From Microcoleaceae cyanobacterium MO_207.B10 (lineage in GTDB: Bacteria; Cyanobacteriota; Cyanobacteriia; Cyanobacteriales; Microcoleaceae): DNA of 34,465 nt. The stretch lies in the NCBI GenBank assembly GCA_030064835.1, contig JASJEE010000008.1, positions 1-34,465 of the forward strand. The letters run 5' to 3'. This document shows positions 9,334-17,711 of this stretch, piece by piece. The translations under genes and the position numbers were made by a program. Positions within the stretch are counted from its first letter, which is position 1. The number at the start of each line of letters is the position of its first letter. Under the pieces are notes generated by a model. That model was not told the DNA's origin, did no database searches, and saw only the letters and a list, made by a program, of their open reading frames with translations.

Positions 9334-9475
9334 GTATCAAAATTTTCTAATAAGTATTAGGCTTTTAGAAGTTATTTGTAAAATACATCTAAAAAATTCC
9401 TCAAATACTTACTATTCGGTGGGTTATGGCGGTTAGGGAGATATTATTTGATAATAGTGAGATTATTCCCGTCTA

Positions 9476-9692
9476 ATACCAAATTGATAAATTTTTGCTA
9501 CCAATATTATCAATCTTGGGTGTAGGGTGTGGGGTATAGGGTGTGCGGAAATAATAGTAAAAAAAAAGAAAAAGGCTGGTTATCAAAGGGATAAAGTGGA
9601 AAAACTTTATTTATTAATTAGTTAATAGTTGAAGTTTTCTCAAACATAACACTTCCCCGCCTTCGCGAGGGCTAGCTTTTTTTTATTGGTAT
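9476..9692. mobile_element. ATACCAA-type dispersed element, copy B (217 bp)
   Basis: Left end ATACCAAATTGATAAAT then TTTGCTACCAATATTATC; G-rich stretch; the box GGATAAAGTGGAAAAACTTT as in copy A; right end TTTATTGGTAT. A short GC-rich hairpin near 9658-9674 is private to this copy. Confidence 0.75.
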
Positions 9693-9819
9693 GATTTTAA
9701 TCAGGGGTAATTGTTAATTGTTAATTGTTAATTGTTAATTGCTGAAGACCGATTGCTAAATCTCTTTCATAGTCTTCATAGTCTGACTTGAAGCCGTAAG
9801 TACGCACCCTACTGGACTG

Positions 9820-10013
9820 ATACAATTTCTCAAAAATTTTGCTACATCTTATGAAGTGGTAGGGTGTGGGGTGTGGGGTGTAGGGTGTAGTGATAAAAAG
9901 ACAAAAAACCAGATAAAAAACAGGCACTTAATGACTAAAAATCAATAAATTGTAGTTATTAATTAATAATTTTAGAACTTCTCAAGTATAGCGTTGTTTT
10001 TGGTAATTGGTAT
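9820..10013. mobile_element. ATACCAA-type dispersed element, copy D (about 194 bp, diverged)
   Basis: Left end ATACAATTTCTCAAAAATTT then TTGCTACATCTTA, a G-rich GGGTGTGGGGTGTGGGG run, and right end TAATTGGTAT. It is more diverged than copies A and B. With copy B and the G/C-rich block below it fills the roughly 1-kb gene-free stretch 9334-10340. Confidence 0.55.
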
Positions 10014-10040
10014 GACACATCTTAAATGGTGGATTAGAAA

Positions 10041-10215
10041 ATGGGGAGATGGGGAGATGGGGAGATGGGGAGATGGGGGGATGCGGTGTCAGTTATACAA
10101 AAAAAGCTACACAGTTTTAACTGTGTCGGTCCACTACAATTTTGTTCCCCACACCTCCCACACTTCCCCCTCTTCCCCCTCTTCCCACACCTCCCGCACT
10201 CCCGACTCCTGACAC
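10041..10215. repeat. ATGGGGAG x4-5 repeat with C-rich counterpart
   Basis: Octamer ATGGGGAG repeats from 10041 to about 10080, then a hairpin (ACACAGTT with AACTGTGT, about 10110-10127), then a C-rich stretch with CCCCCTCTTCCCC to about 10215. The G-rich and C-rich arms could pair with each other, and the G-rich strand fits a four-stranded motif. No gene is supported here. Confidence 0.6.
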
Positions 10216-10340
10216 TTTATTCAAGACATTTTTATGTAATTTTGCCAATACAGAAAAAAATCTTATCCATACTAGACACAATTCACATCACTAGCACTAC
10301 AATGGACGTGCTTACTTTTAATTTCAAAGAGGTCTGAAAT

Positions 10341-10937
10341 ATGGTAACATCCGCTACCCCAAGTAATGCCCCAGTCCTTGTACTTTCTCAGAGAGAAGAT
10401 TATATCCAAAGTCCAGTGGCCCAACTTGCTAAGTTGGATCGGATGACAAAAAAACTGGACATGGTATTATTAGCTCTAAAAGCTTTAACAGATATAAGTG
10501 CCGATACCATAGTCAGAATAGCTAGCAAATTGAATATACCAGCAAAAGTTGCCGATGAAATTGCTGTAGTCTTGAGAGAAGACATCTCAGCTAAACGGGG
10601 ACGCTCCCTAAATCAACCTCCAAAACTAGACATCGCTCAATCAAAAGTTTTAATTATTTGTCACTTGGCAAAACAAAACCAAGCCTTAATTCGACGTGCA
10701 GTTGCACTAATGGAACAAATAACAGCTCAAAACCAAAAACCTAAATCAGTTACTCTACTCAGGGAATATATTTGGAACTTTAAGGAAGTTTCTCAAAAAT
10801 ATCAGTTTAATCAAGTTAATCAAGAAAATATGTCACAAGAAACTCCTGAAGAAATAGCCTTAAAACTTTTGGTTGATTTATTATTTTATAGCGCTCCTCA
10901 AGGCTGTAATCGTCTTTGGTCAAAACTTAAATCCTAA
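10341..10937 (+). CDS. DUF3038 family protein
   Basis: 198 residues, soluble and helical. The pattern LDMVLLALKALTDIS (about 39-53), then LVIICHLAKQNQALIRRAVALMEQ-like text (about 103-126), matches the cyanobacterial DUF3038 family as I know it. The function is unknown. A ribosome-binding site AAAGAGGT lies just upstream of the ATG. It precedes a DUF4335 gene on the same strand, the usual cyanobacterial arrangement, although here 452 bp and a possible weak terminator separate them. Confidence 0.75.
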   Translation: MVTSATPSNAPVLVLSQREDYIQSPVAQLAKLDRMTKKLDMVLLALKALTDISADTIVRIASKLNIPAKVADEIAVVLREDISAKRGRSLNQPPKLDIAQSKVLIICHLAKQNQALIRRAVALMEQITAQNQKPKSVTLLREYIWNFKEVSQKYQFNQVNQENMSQETPEEIALKLLVDLLFYSAPQGCNRLWSKLKS

Positions 10938-10962
10938 AATAACTGTCGATGAAATAACAGTT

Positions 10963-10993
10963 AATCATTCACCATAAAAAATGATTTTTTTTT
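10963..10993 (+). terminator. Possible weak intrinsic terminator
   Basis: AATCATT (10963-10969) pairs with AATGATT (10980-10986) around a 10-nt loop and runs into 8-9 T. The stem is AT-rich, so it would be weak. It lies 26 bp after the DUF3038 stop. A second inverted repeat TAACTGT/ACAGTTA lies just before it. The rest of the gene-free stretch to 11389 shows nothing I can name. Confidence 0.4.
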
Positions 10994-11389
10994 AATACAT
11001 AGATTTTTTGATTCACAAAAAAAGAGAAAACAAAATTAAGTTTCCGTTATCAAAAAATATTGAGCAATGATAGAATTAAGGAGCATAAATTAACGATAAT
11101 ATATAACCAGTTGAATTTATGAGTTCTTAATTCTCATGTCTCAGTATTGAGATTGTTTGAGAACAAAAATTAATGTTCAATTACATAATACACTGATCCC
11201 GATGATCACGGAAAAAATGTGAAAACTTCTGCTCTCTAAAGCTTGTAGTAATTGGCTACAAAAACTATTAAAATAATTTAAAATAGTCGCTTTGTCTAGG
11301 CTTTAGCATTTTTTTCAATCTATTTAGCAACAACTCTAAATAGTAGTTAAATCTGTAGATGGGATGATTTTAGATATAGCTTAATTCTA

Positions 11390-13015
11390 ATGGCTTCACG
11401 AAGTTACACCCCCCCAACCTGCACTCTCAAAGTTAGAGCTAAAGGCTTGACACTATTAGCATGGATAGGTTTACCAAAACGACAACAGTTTACTCTGAGT
11501 TTTGATGACCCCAGGATACCAGAAGCAGAACATCTAACAATTAAGGGTAATCGTGCCCAACTAAATACTCTGCACAAGGTTGTTACTACTTACATCCAGG
11601 AATTTCTGAATAACTCTCCTAACCTACCCCTAGATATGCTAGAGATGGAAAGTAGAGGAGTAGAAAACGATGGCACTTCTACCTCACAATACTCAAATAC
11701 AAAAATTCAAGAAAATATTAGTGTTCCAATTACGGATTCACCAGTTTCAATTCCAAATTCAGAATTGCCAAAAGGTAATCAAGAAATCTACTTGCAACCG
11801 CGTGGTTTATTAACTCACGATTTGTTTTTGGGAGCGCTTAGTAACAAAGAATCAGGGGATTTTATCAGTCTGAGCATGATACAACTCTTTGACTTGGCGA
11901 TCGCTCTTGATGAATGCCAAACTGATTTGCAAACCTTGCCTCAGTTTCAGTCTGATGGTGAAGTTAAAACGATTCCTGAATGGTTACGTAGTGCTGTCTT
12001 AATTATGATCACTGCTGGTATGACGGTTGGTGCTATTCAGTTATACGATCGCTATGCAATTAGTAAAAAGCCACAGGATGAGACTATTGCTTCAGACCCA
12101 ACAATTGATAATAATCAACCATTACCACCCCAGGTATCTCCATCCGTCACCCCATTGCCAACTCCATCTTCACCATTTCCTCCACCACCAACAAATTTAC
12201 CAACACCAACCACATCCCCAATCCCGATCATCAAACCTTCTCCCATTCAAACCCCATCTCCTTTATTTCCTCAGCCAAATTCTGCTCCACCACCCCCGGC
12301 TAACTTGCCACCACCTCCTACTGATTTTTCACCCACTCTCCGGCCAAATCAGGGGGGTGCTGCCACAGTAGTTATCCCCGCAGCACCATCATTAACAGCG
12401 CCACCTGTTCCACCACCGACAATACCTAATTATGGGGGAATTCCTGCACAACCGAGACCCCCTGTGCCAGCTAATCCAAATCTGCAAATCCCGACTCCCC
12501 CACCCTCAAATCAACCTCCTCCACAAATTAGCAGAAGGGGAGTCAGACCTTTTGTGGATGTGACTCGTATTCCTGTGAATGTTCCTGAAAAAATTGACTT
12601 ACCTCCTTTAGCAGATGTACCACCTACTATAGCAAAGCAAGAAGAAGATGCGACTGTTTCAGGCGATCAAGCTGCAGTCGATCCCAATCAATCTGGAAAT
12701 TCGTCTAAATCTAAATATCCATTATTTGATAAAATTCCTCAAGTTGTAGAAGTCAGAGAATATTTTCAATCTAGTTGGAAACCACCTCAAGATTTAGATA
12801 GAAATTTGCAGTATAGTTTGTTATTAAATAGTGATGGTTCGGTGGAAAAGGTAATTCCTATTGGTATAGCATCAGTTGAATTTTATGGTAATACTAATAT
12901 GCCTTTAGAAGAAACATTTTTTGTCTCTAAGATTGAAGGTGGAAAAAATGCTAAAATTAGAGTAATTTTGAGTCCGGATGGAGAAGTGATGACTTTTTTA
13001 GAATCTTTAAATTAG
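11390..13015 (+). CDS. DUF4335 family protein with proline-rich linker
   Basis: 541 residues. The N-terminal part (about 1-180) opens SYTPPTCTLKVRAKGL and contains LQPRGLLTHDLFLGAL and SLSMIQLFDLAIALDECQ, the pattern of the cyanobacterial DUF4335 family. One hydrophobic segment (about 201-220, AVLIMITAGMTVGAIQLYD) probably anchors it in a membrane. A very long Pro/Ser/Thr-rich region follows (about 240-385). The C-terminal 110 residues form a separate folded-looking domain (QVVEVREYFQSSWKPPQDLD). This suggests an N-terminal domain on one side of the membrane and a domain reaching out on a proline linker. The function is unknown. The partner DUF3038 gene is upstream. The 3' end abuts a MITE-like element. 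Confidence 0.75.
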   Translation: MASRSYTPPTCTLKVRAKGLTLLAWIGLPKRQQFTLSFDDPRIPEAEHLTIKGNRAQLNTLHKVVTTYIQEFLNNSPNLPLDMLEMESRGVENDGTSTSQYSNTKIQENISVPITDSPVSIPNSELPKGNQEIYLQPRGLLTHDLFLGALSNKESGDFISLSMIQLFDLAIALDECQTDLQTLPQFQSDGEVKTIPEWLRSAVLIMITAGMTVGAIQLYDRYAISKKPQDETIASDPTIDNNQPLPPQVSPSVTPLPTPSSPFPPPPTNLPTPTTSPIPIIKPSPIQTPSPLFPQPNSAPPPPANLPPPPTDFSPTLRPNQGGAATVVIPAAPSLTAPPVPPPTIPNYGGIPAQPRPPVPANPNLQIPTPPPSNQPPPQISRRGVRPFVDVTRIPVNVPEKIDLPPLADVPPTIAKQEEDATVSGDQAAVDPNQSGNSSKSKYPLFDKIPQVVEVREYFQSSWKPPQDLDRNLQYSLLLNSDGSVEKVIPIGIASVEFYGNTNMPLEETFFVSKIEGGKNAKIRVILSPDGEVMTFLESLN

Positions 13016-13145
13016 TATAGCAATTCCCATGCAGGTGAGGTACGCTCATTCGTTGGTTTTAGGCAATGGGCAACAGGCAATAGGCAACAGGGAATAGAAG
13101 ACAAATTAAAGATAGGTGTACCTCATTAGACTAAGAAACGCTATA
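13016..13145. mobile_element. 130-bp inverted-repeat element directly after a stop codon
   Basis: The left end TATAGCAATTCC... reaching TGAGGTAC (13016-13043) and the inverted right end TATAGCGTTTCT... reaching TGAGGTAC (about 13118-13145) form an imperfect 28-bp inverted repeat. The terminal TA fits an IS630-type target. The middle holds short GGCAACAGGCAATAGGCAAC repeats. It begins at the base after the DUF4335 stop codon. Confidence 0.6.
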
Positions 13146-13194
13146 GTTATCAGCACTGAGGATATACCACAAAGAGGAAAAAATTTTAGATGTA

Positions 13195-13322
13195 ATACCA
13201 AATTCAATAAAGATTGTTACAGTAAAATATGGATGTCAAAGGATGAGAAAATTTGCACTTATTCTATCTCATACCTACCACCTAAAACCAAGCAATGTAG
13301 CAATATTTTCTGAAATTGGTAT
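13195..13322. mobile_element. ATACCAA-type dispersed element, copy E (128 bp, short)
   Basis: Left end ATACCAAATTCAATAAAG, right end GAAATTGGTAT. The interior is shorter and different from copies A and B. The right end is 3 bp from the stop codon of the FAD oxidoreductase gene, the same geometry as copy A with the gene at 3511. Confidence 0.6.
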
Positions 13323-13325
13323 AAC

Positions 13326-14456
13326 TTAAATTTGACTCAAAAAACTTTCCCCTGGTAAAAGTAAATTCTCTAGTTGACTATTCACCCAATTTGCTGCTGC
13401 CAACCCAGAAGCAAAAGCACCCTCAATATTATCTCCGCCACACCAGTCACCTGCACCCACTAATGGCAAAGGCAATTCCGTAGTCAGACAAGAAACAGTT
13501 AAAGGTTGACGACAAAAAGCATAACCCCATTGGTGAACTTGCAACCATTCTGGAGATTTGAACCACGGTAATAACTGTTTTGCTGTATGCTCTAATAATT
13601 CTTGCCCCACTGGTTGTAAGTCCGTGGTGTCAAGGTGAGTAGTAGCAAATTTGGCACTGCTTTGAATGACGAATACAGGTTGACTCGGTTGAGGACGTTT
13701 GCTGCTATCAAAACCAACCCAAGCGAGATATTCATCATTAGCGAAAGCGATCGCTCGCCATTGCGGTAAATTTTCATATATCGCTGGAGAATATCCTGCC
13801 ATCACTGTGATACAGGGGTCATATTCCACCAAACCCAAACGTTGGAGAAATTCTGAAGGTATTTCGGCGGTGGGTTGTTCTAAAATCATTAAAGCTTGGG
13901 GTGCTGGAATAGCCACAACCACTGCTCTCGATATTACTTGAGTAGGTTTTTCTGTGGCAGCATCATTAGTAATTTCCAAATTCAAATGCCAATTTTTTTC
14001 TGCCGTCGGCTTCATATTTTCCACTCGCCGACTAAACCAAATTTCTAAACCTTCGGCAAGAAATTTACCTACAGAGTTCATTCCCTGGGGGGTAACATAG
14101 CAGCGTTTCGGAACCAATAACTGCCCCCTAGATTGGGTTAGTTCATAAATCTTATCAGTCCAAAGTTGGAGTATAGATTCCGAAGAGGGGCCATTATTTT
14201 TGTTTTCTAGAAAATTAATTAATTGTTGCAAAAATTTACCTGTCGGTTCGAGATAGCGGACTCCATGATCGGCACGAGTTGCCGATACTCTGCGAGTCGC
14301 CATTCGTCCCCCCACTCCCCTAGATTTTTCTAAAACCACCACCGAATAACCAGTCTGCTGCAATTGTTGAGCGCAGACCAAACCAGCCACACCAGCACCA
14401 ATTACAGTAATATCAAATTGTTGCATTTTCATTATAATTTTCCAGAGTAAAATCAA
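13326..14456 (-). CDS. FAD-dependent oxidoreductase, renalase/amine-oxidase-like
   Basis: 376 residues from the first ATG. A better start is the third Met (14426, MQQFDITV), which puts the dinucleotide-binding motif VIGAGVAGLVCAQQL at the usual distance from the N-terminus. After the Rossmann motif comes VVLEKSRGVGGRMATRR (about 46-62), the GG-doublet region of the amine-oxidase/renalase superfamily. The C-terminal GAGDWCGGDNIEGAFASGLAAA (about 336-357) is the second FAD contact. It probably oxidises a small or nicotinamide-type substrate in the cytoplasm; the substrate is not determinable. The frame is intact. It is divergently oriented from the YaaW-family gene, with 229 bp between. Confidence 0.8.
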   Translation of the reverse strand: MILLWKIIMKMQQFDITVIGAGVAGLVCAQQLQQTGYSVVVLEKSRGVGGRMATRRVSATRADHGVRYLEPTGKFLQQLINFLENKNNGPSSESILQLWTDKIYELTQSRGQLLVPKRCYVTPQGMNSVGKFLAEGLEIWFSRRVENMKPTAEKNWHLNLEITNDAATEKPTQVISRAVVVAIPAPQALMILEQPTAEIPSEFLQRLGLVEYDPCITVMAGYSPAIYENLPQWRAIAFANDEYLAWVGFDSSKRPQPSQPVFVIQSSAKFATTHLDTTDLQPVGQELLEHTAKQLLPWFKSPEWLQVHQWGYAFCRQPLTVSCLTTELPLPLVGAGDWCGGDNIEGAFASGLAAANWVNSQLENLLLPGESFLSQI

Positions 14457-14672
14457 TAGTTGTGTTATGACATTTTGCCAAAGTCAAAAGTCAAACTTCA
14501 ACAGTCAAAAGCAGAGACTATCTAGTTTAAAAACTTTAATCATTTGAGTGAATTGGTATTCTAAACATTACTATATAGAAACTATCAATTTCTCTTGTTT
14601 TTGATTTAGATTTTTTACTTGCTTGTGCAAAAAATCTACATAACTAAAACTAAGTCAAGCTTTTTGGGCGTG

Positions 14673-14677
14673 GAGGA
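14673..14677 (+). promoter_or_regulatory. Ribosome-binding site supporting a TTG start
   Basis: GGAGG 8 bp upstream of TTG 14686 fixes the start of the YaaW-family gene. Confidence 0.65.
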
Positions 14678-14685
14678 AATGTAAG

Positions 14686-15507
14686 TTGGATGAACTAAGA
14701 GTAGCACTAGAATTGGCAACAGAAGAGGAGTTGCAACAGTTAACAGAACTTTTATTTGGGCGAGGACTTAATCCTTTGGATTATTTCCAGACTCCTCTAG
14801 CAATAGATGTACAAAGTCGCGATCGCGATGCCTGGTTAGATGCACTAGAAAAAAGATTTCGTTATTTGGCAGCAGACGGGATCACGGTATTGCGAGGGCG
14901 CAGCCACAAACTAACCTATAGGCAAGCTTTAATTAGGGTTTGTAGTTATCTGAAAATTCCCTATTCTCAAAAGCTTTCGACTACAGATTTAGAAGCAGAA
15001 GTGTTTCTTCATATTTTAGGCCGAGCATGGAAACGTTTACCAAAATCAGAGCAAGAAGCTTTAACCCTAAATATACAGCAGTCCCTATCAGAATCTAATT
15101 TGCCTCAGCCACTACCAATATCAATCAAAAAAAATCCATTAAGTTTATTGTTAAAGGGTGGTAGCGCTTTGGCTGTAAGTTCGATTTTGAGACCAATTTT
15201 ACTAAAACAGTTAGCCCGTCAATTTGCGATTCATTTTGCCAAATATCAAGTGGCAAAAGCAGCACTAGTTAGGGGCGGAGCAACAGCAGCAGCTCAGTTT
15301 CAAAGTCATATAACGATGCAAATAGCTAACCGAGGAATGGCTGTTAGTGCAGCTCGTTATGGAGCAGCGCGAACGGCTTTAGGATTTTTGGGACCTGTAT
15401 TATGGACGTGGTTTTTAGCAGATTTGGGTTGGAGAGCGATCGCCACTAATTATGGTCGTGTGATTCCGGCAATTTTTGTCTTGGCGCAAATTAGGTTATT
15501 GAATTAG
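14686..15507 (+). CDS. YaaW-family (UPF0174) protein
   Basis: 273 residues. LRVALELATEEELQQLTELLF at the start, then NPLDYF, DRDAWLDALEKRFRYLAADG (about 47-66) and LRGRSHKLTYRQALIRVC, ending in a Gly/Ala-rich hydrophobic half (about 155-273) with likely membrane-interacting helices. This is the layout of YaaW/UPF0174 relatives, whose function is not known. The start is TTG at 14686: a strong GGAGG (14673-14677) lies 8 bp before it and no in-frame ATG competes. The frame is intact. A HIP1 site lies inside the gene. Confidence 0.75.
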   Translation: MDELRVALELATEEELQQLTELLFGRGLNPLDYFQTPLAIDVQSRDRDAWLDALEKRFRYLAADGITVLRGRSHKLTYRQALIRVCSYLKIPYSQKLSTTDLEAEVFLHILGRAWKRLPKSEQEALTLNIQQSLSESNLPQPLPISIKKNPLSLLLKGGSALAVSSILRPILLKQLARQFAIHFAKYQVAKAALVRGGATAAAQFQSHITMQIANRGMAVSAARYGAARTALGFLGPVLWTWFLADLGWRAIATNYGRVIPAIFVLAQIRLLN

Positions 15508-15571
15508 GAAGAAGGTGGTAGATGGTAGGTTTGGTTTTAGTTTGTAATTCTGTAGAGAAAGAGTAAAAAAA

Positions 15572-16123
15572 GTGGTTGAAGTTCAAAGTTATCGGGATTT
15601 AATAGTCTGGAATCGGGCAATGGATTTGGTCGAAGAATGCTACCGACTTACTTCCAAATTACCAGCAACAGAGATGTATGGACTGAGGAGTCAAATTCAA
15701 CGTTCAGCAGTTTCTATTCCTACTAATATTGCTGAGGGTAAGCGAAGAGACCATTTAAGAGAATATATTCATCATCTCTCTATAATAGCCATTTGGTATC
15801 TCCAGAAAATAGGTGATCAGGAGAAGTAATTGATAAAAAATGGATAATAATTGATTTGATGATTGGATTTGGGGAGATATCTAATACACCCCATCTCTCC
15901 CTACTCCCCTACTCCCCTACTCCCCTACTCCCCCACTCCCACACTCATAGACCCCTTCAGGGGTTCTATAGCCGGTTCTCTCAAAGAATTAGAAACACAT
16001 CTGTTAATATGTGGTCGCTTAACCTATCTCGATAACTCAGAACTTCATACCATTTTAGAGTTAACTTCGGAAGTAGGAAAAATGCTCAAGAGTCTAATGG
16101 AAAAACTGAAAATAAGGTGGTAG
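15572..16123 (+). pseudogene. Four-helix-bundle (23S IVP-like) gene split by a 177-bp insert
   Basis: The N-terminal half (GTG start) reads SYRDLIVWNRAMDLVEECY, then LRSQIQRSAVSIPTNIAEGK and EYIHHLSI. This is the four-helix-bundle family related to proteins encoded in 23S rRNA intervening sequences. Translation then leaves the family and stops at 15829. The C-terminal half resumes in the same frame at about 15968: AGSLKELETHLLICGRLTYL and on to 16123. Removing 15791-15967 plus one copy of ATAGCC restores LSIIAGSLKELETHL, which aligns without gaps to the family pattern. Members of this family form small pentameric bundles of unknown role. Here the gene is inactivated. Confidence 0.8.
15791..15967. 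mobile_element. 177-bp insert in the four-helix-bundle gene, ATAGCC repeats
   Basis: Direct ATAGCC copies flank it (15785-15790 and 15968-15973). The interior holds GGGGAGAT, CATCTCTCCC, a CTACTCCC tandem run (about 15899-15940) and a hairpin GACCCCTTCAGGGGTTC at its right end. The ends are not inverted repeats of each other, so the mechanism is unclear. The composition is like the G/C-rich block at 10041. Confidence 0.65.
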
Positions 16124-16324
16124 GTGGTAGATTGTAGATTGTAGTAAGGAGGTTTCATGGAAGTCCCTACTGTCGTCTAAAACAGTTAAAACTGCTATAA
16201 ATTAAATTACAGCACTTTTAATTTAGACAAATCATAAGTACGTAATCTACGTAATCTAAGATTATACAATTTGTGCTGGTAAATTAGAGTTGTCAATCTA
16301 TTTACCTAAAACCTAAAACCTACC

Positions 16325-17638
16325 TTGAAAAAGCGTTTACAAAACCCCTGGAAATTAACTCAACTGGGTGTGTTATTTTTTCCCCTGCTCCCGACTGTGG
16401 GAGCTATAACTCTCATGGTGGCAGTTATCAAAACTTGGCAGCAAAAATGGCGCACAATTATTCGTTGTCCCGAAAATATTGGATTTGCTGGCCTTAGTCT
16501 TTGGTTAGCGATCGCCACTATTTTTGCCCATAACCGCCAGGAAGCTATTTTAGGACTAGCGAATTTATTACCTTTTTTTGCGGTATTTGCTGGCTTTAGT
16601 GCCCTGATTCAAAAGCCATCCCAACTACGACGGCTTTCTTGGGCAATGGTTATTTCTTCGGTATCGGTAGTTATTCTGGGGTTTGGGCAATTATTCTTAG
16701 GTTGGTCTGGACCCCTACATTTACAAATAATTTTTGGTTGGATGCTGGCACCAGAGGGCAACCCTCCGGGGCGAATGGCTTCAGTATTTATGTACGCAAA
16801 TATTCTCGCTATTTATCTAACGGTTGTATTTATTCTAGCGGTGGGGTTGTGGTTGGAAATGTGGAAAGTAGATCCCCCTAACCCCCCTTTGAAAGGAGGG
16901 CTAAGAATAATCAAAAATCGGGCTTTCCAAAAGTTCTGTTTTTTAACCGTGGCAATTATTTTTAATGGTGTGGCTCTGATATTGACACATTCTCGGAATG
17001 CTTGGGGTTTGGTTGTTTTTGCTAGTCTTGCTTATGCGGTTTATTTTGGTTGGCGGTGGTTAGTAGGGTTGGTAATGACTGCGGTGGCGACTGTATTTGG
17101 CGCTGCTTTTGCTCCATCTCCGTTAAAGGAATGGTTGCGGATAATAGTACCGGAATATTTTTGGGCGCGACTCACAGACCAAAATTTTGACAGACCTGTT
17201 GCCATTTTACGAAGCACTCAATGGCAGTTTGCGTGGAATATGACTGTGGAAAAGCCTTGGAGTGGTTGGGGGTTGCGAAATTTTACTCCTCTGTATGAAG
17301 CGCAAATGCAAATGTGGCTCGGTCATCCTCATAATTTATTGTTGATGTTGACAGCGGAAACTGGCATTCCTGCTGCTTTATTTTTGTTTGGTTTGGTGGG
17401 TTGGATATTAGTAAAAGCATCATTATTTTTGATTCATTGGGCTGATATTTATTCTAGGGGAGAGCGCTTAATATTTTTTAGTTATTTAGTAGCTTTTGGT
17501 GCTTGTACTATTTTTAATATGTTTGATGTAACGTTGTTTGATTTACGGGTTAATACAATGGGATGGTTACTTTTAGCTGCTATTTGTGGCAATTCATCTC
17601 GCCTACATTCAGAGCAAAGCATTCACACAAGTAATTGA
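16325..17638 (+). CDS. O-antigen ligase (WaaL/Wzy_C)-like membrane protein
   Basis: 437 residues, about 10-12 membrane segments. The Wzy_C-type signature is present: LTHSRNAWG (about 219-227), a large periplasmic loop, then PWSGWGLRNFTPLYE and WLGHPHNLLLMLTAETGIPAAL, whose Arg and His residues correspond to the ligase/polymerase active region. Such proteins join or extend polysaccharide on a lipid carrier at the plasma membrane. The start TTG at 16325 has only weak support. The loop DPPNPPLKGGL (about 183-193) is the translation of a dispersed palindromic repeat inserted in frame between two hydrophobic segments. It is not part of an operon. Confidence 0.75.
   Translation: MKKRLQNPWKLTQLGVLFFPLLPTVGAITLMVAVIKTWQQKWRTIIRCPENIGFAGLSLWLAIATIFAHNRQEAILGLANLLPFFAVFAGFSALIQKPSQLRRLSWAMVISSVSVVILGFGQLFLGWSGPLHLQIIFGWMLAPEGNPPGRMASVFMYANILAIYLTVVFILAVGLWLEMWKVDPPNPPLKGGLRIIKNRAFQKFCFLTVAIIFNGVALILTHSRNAWGLVVFASLAYAVYFGWRWLVGLVMTAVATVFGAAFAPSPLKEWLRIIVPEYFWARLTDQNFDRPVAILRSTQWQFAWNMTVEKPWSGWGLRNFTPLYEAQMQMWLGHPHNLLLMLTAETGIPAALFLFGLVGWILVKASLFLIHWADIYSRGERLIFFSYLVAFGACTIFNMFDVTLFDLRVNTMGWLLLAAICGNSSRLHSEQSIHTSN
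16870..16903. repeat. Palindromic repeat translated as PPNPPLKGG
   Basis: GATCCCCCTAACCCC then CCCTTTGAAAGGAGGG lies inside the O-antigen-ligase-like gene without breaking the frame. The same palindrome, in the opposite orientation, ends the window (34427-34456). Confidence 0.7.
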
Positions 17639-17711
17639 ATATGGTACGATTTAGAAGATGCTAATGTTCTCAGTGTGGCTAACTAAATAATTAGATAAAA
17701 GGAAAAGAGAA

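Noticed and set aside
9721-9927. Minus-strand frame of 68 codons
   Set aside because: It lies over a tandem TTGTTAA repeat and element copy D; its peptide resembles the P450 tail only because both derive from the same repeat.
9994-10337. Two overlapping plus-strand frames with Gly/Trp/Asp and Pro/His runs
   Set aside because: They are translations of the ATGGGGAG and C-rich repeats, with no ribosome-binding site or family similarity.
12027-12371. His/Leu-rich frame inside the DUF4335 gene
   Set aside because: It is a shadow of the proline-rich linker in another frame.
13116-13313. 65-codon plus-strand frame
   Set aside because: It spans the end of one inverted-repeat element and most of another; composition and lack of a start signal argue against coding.
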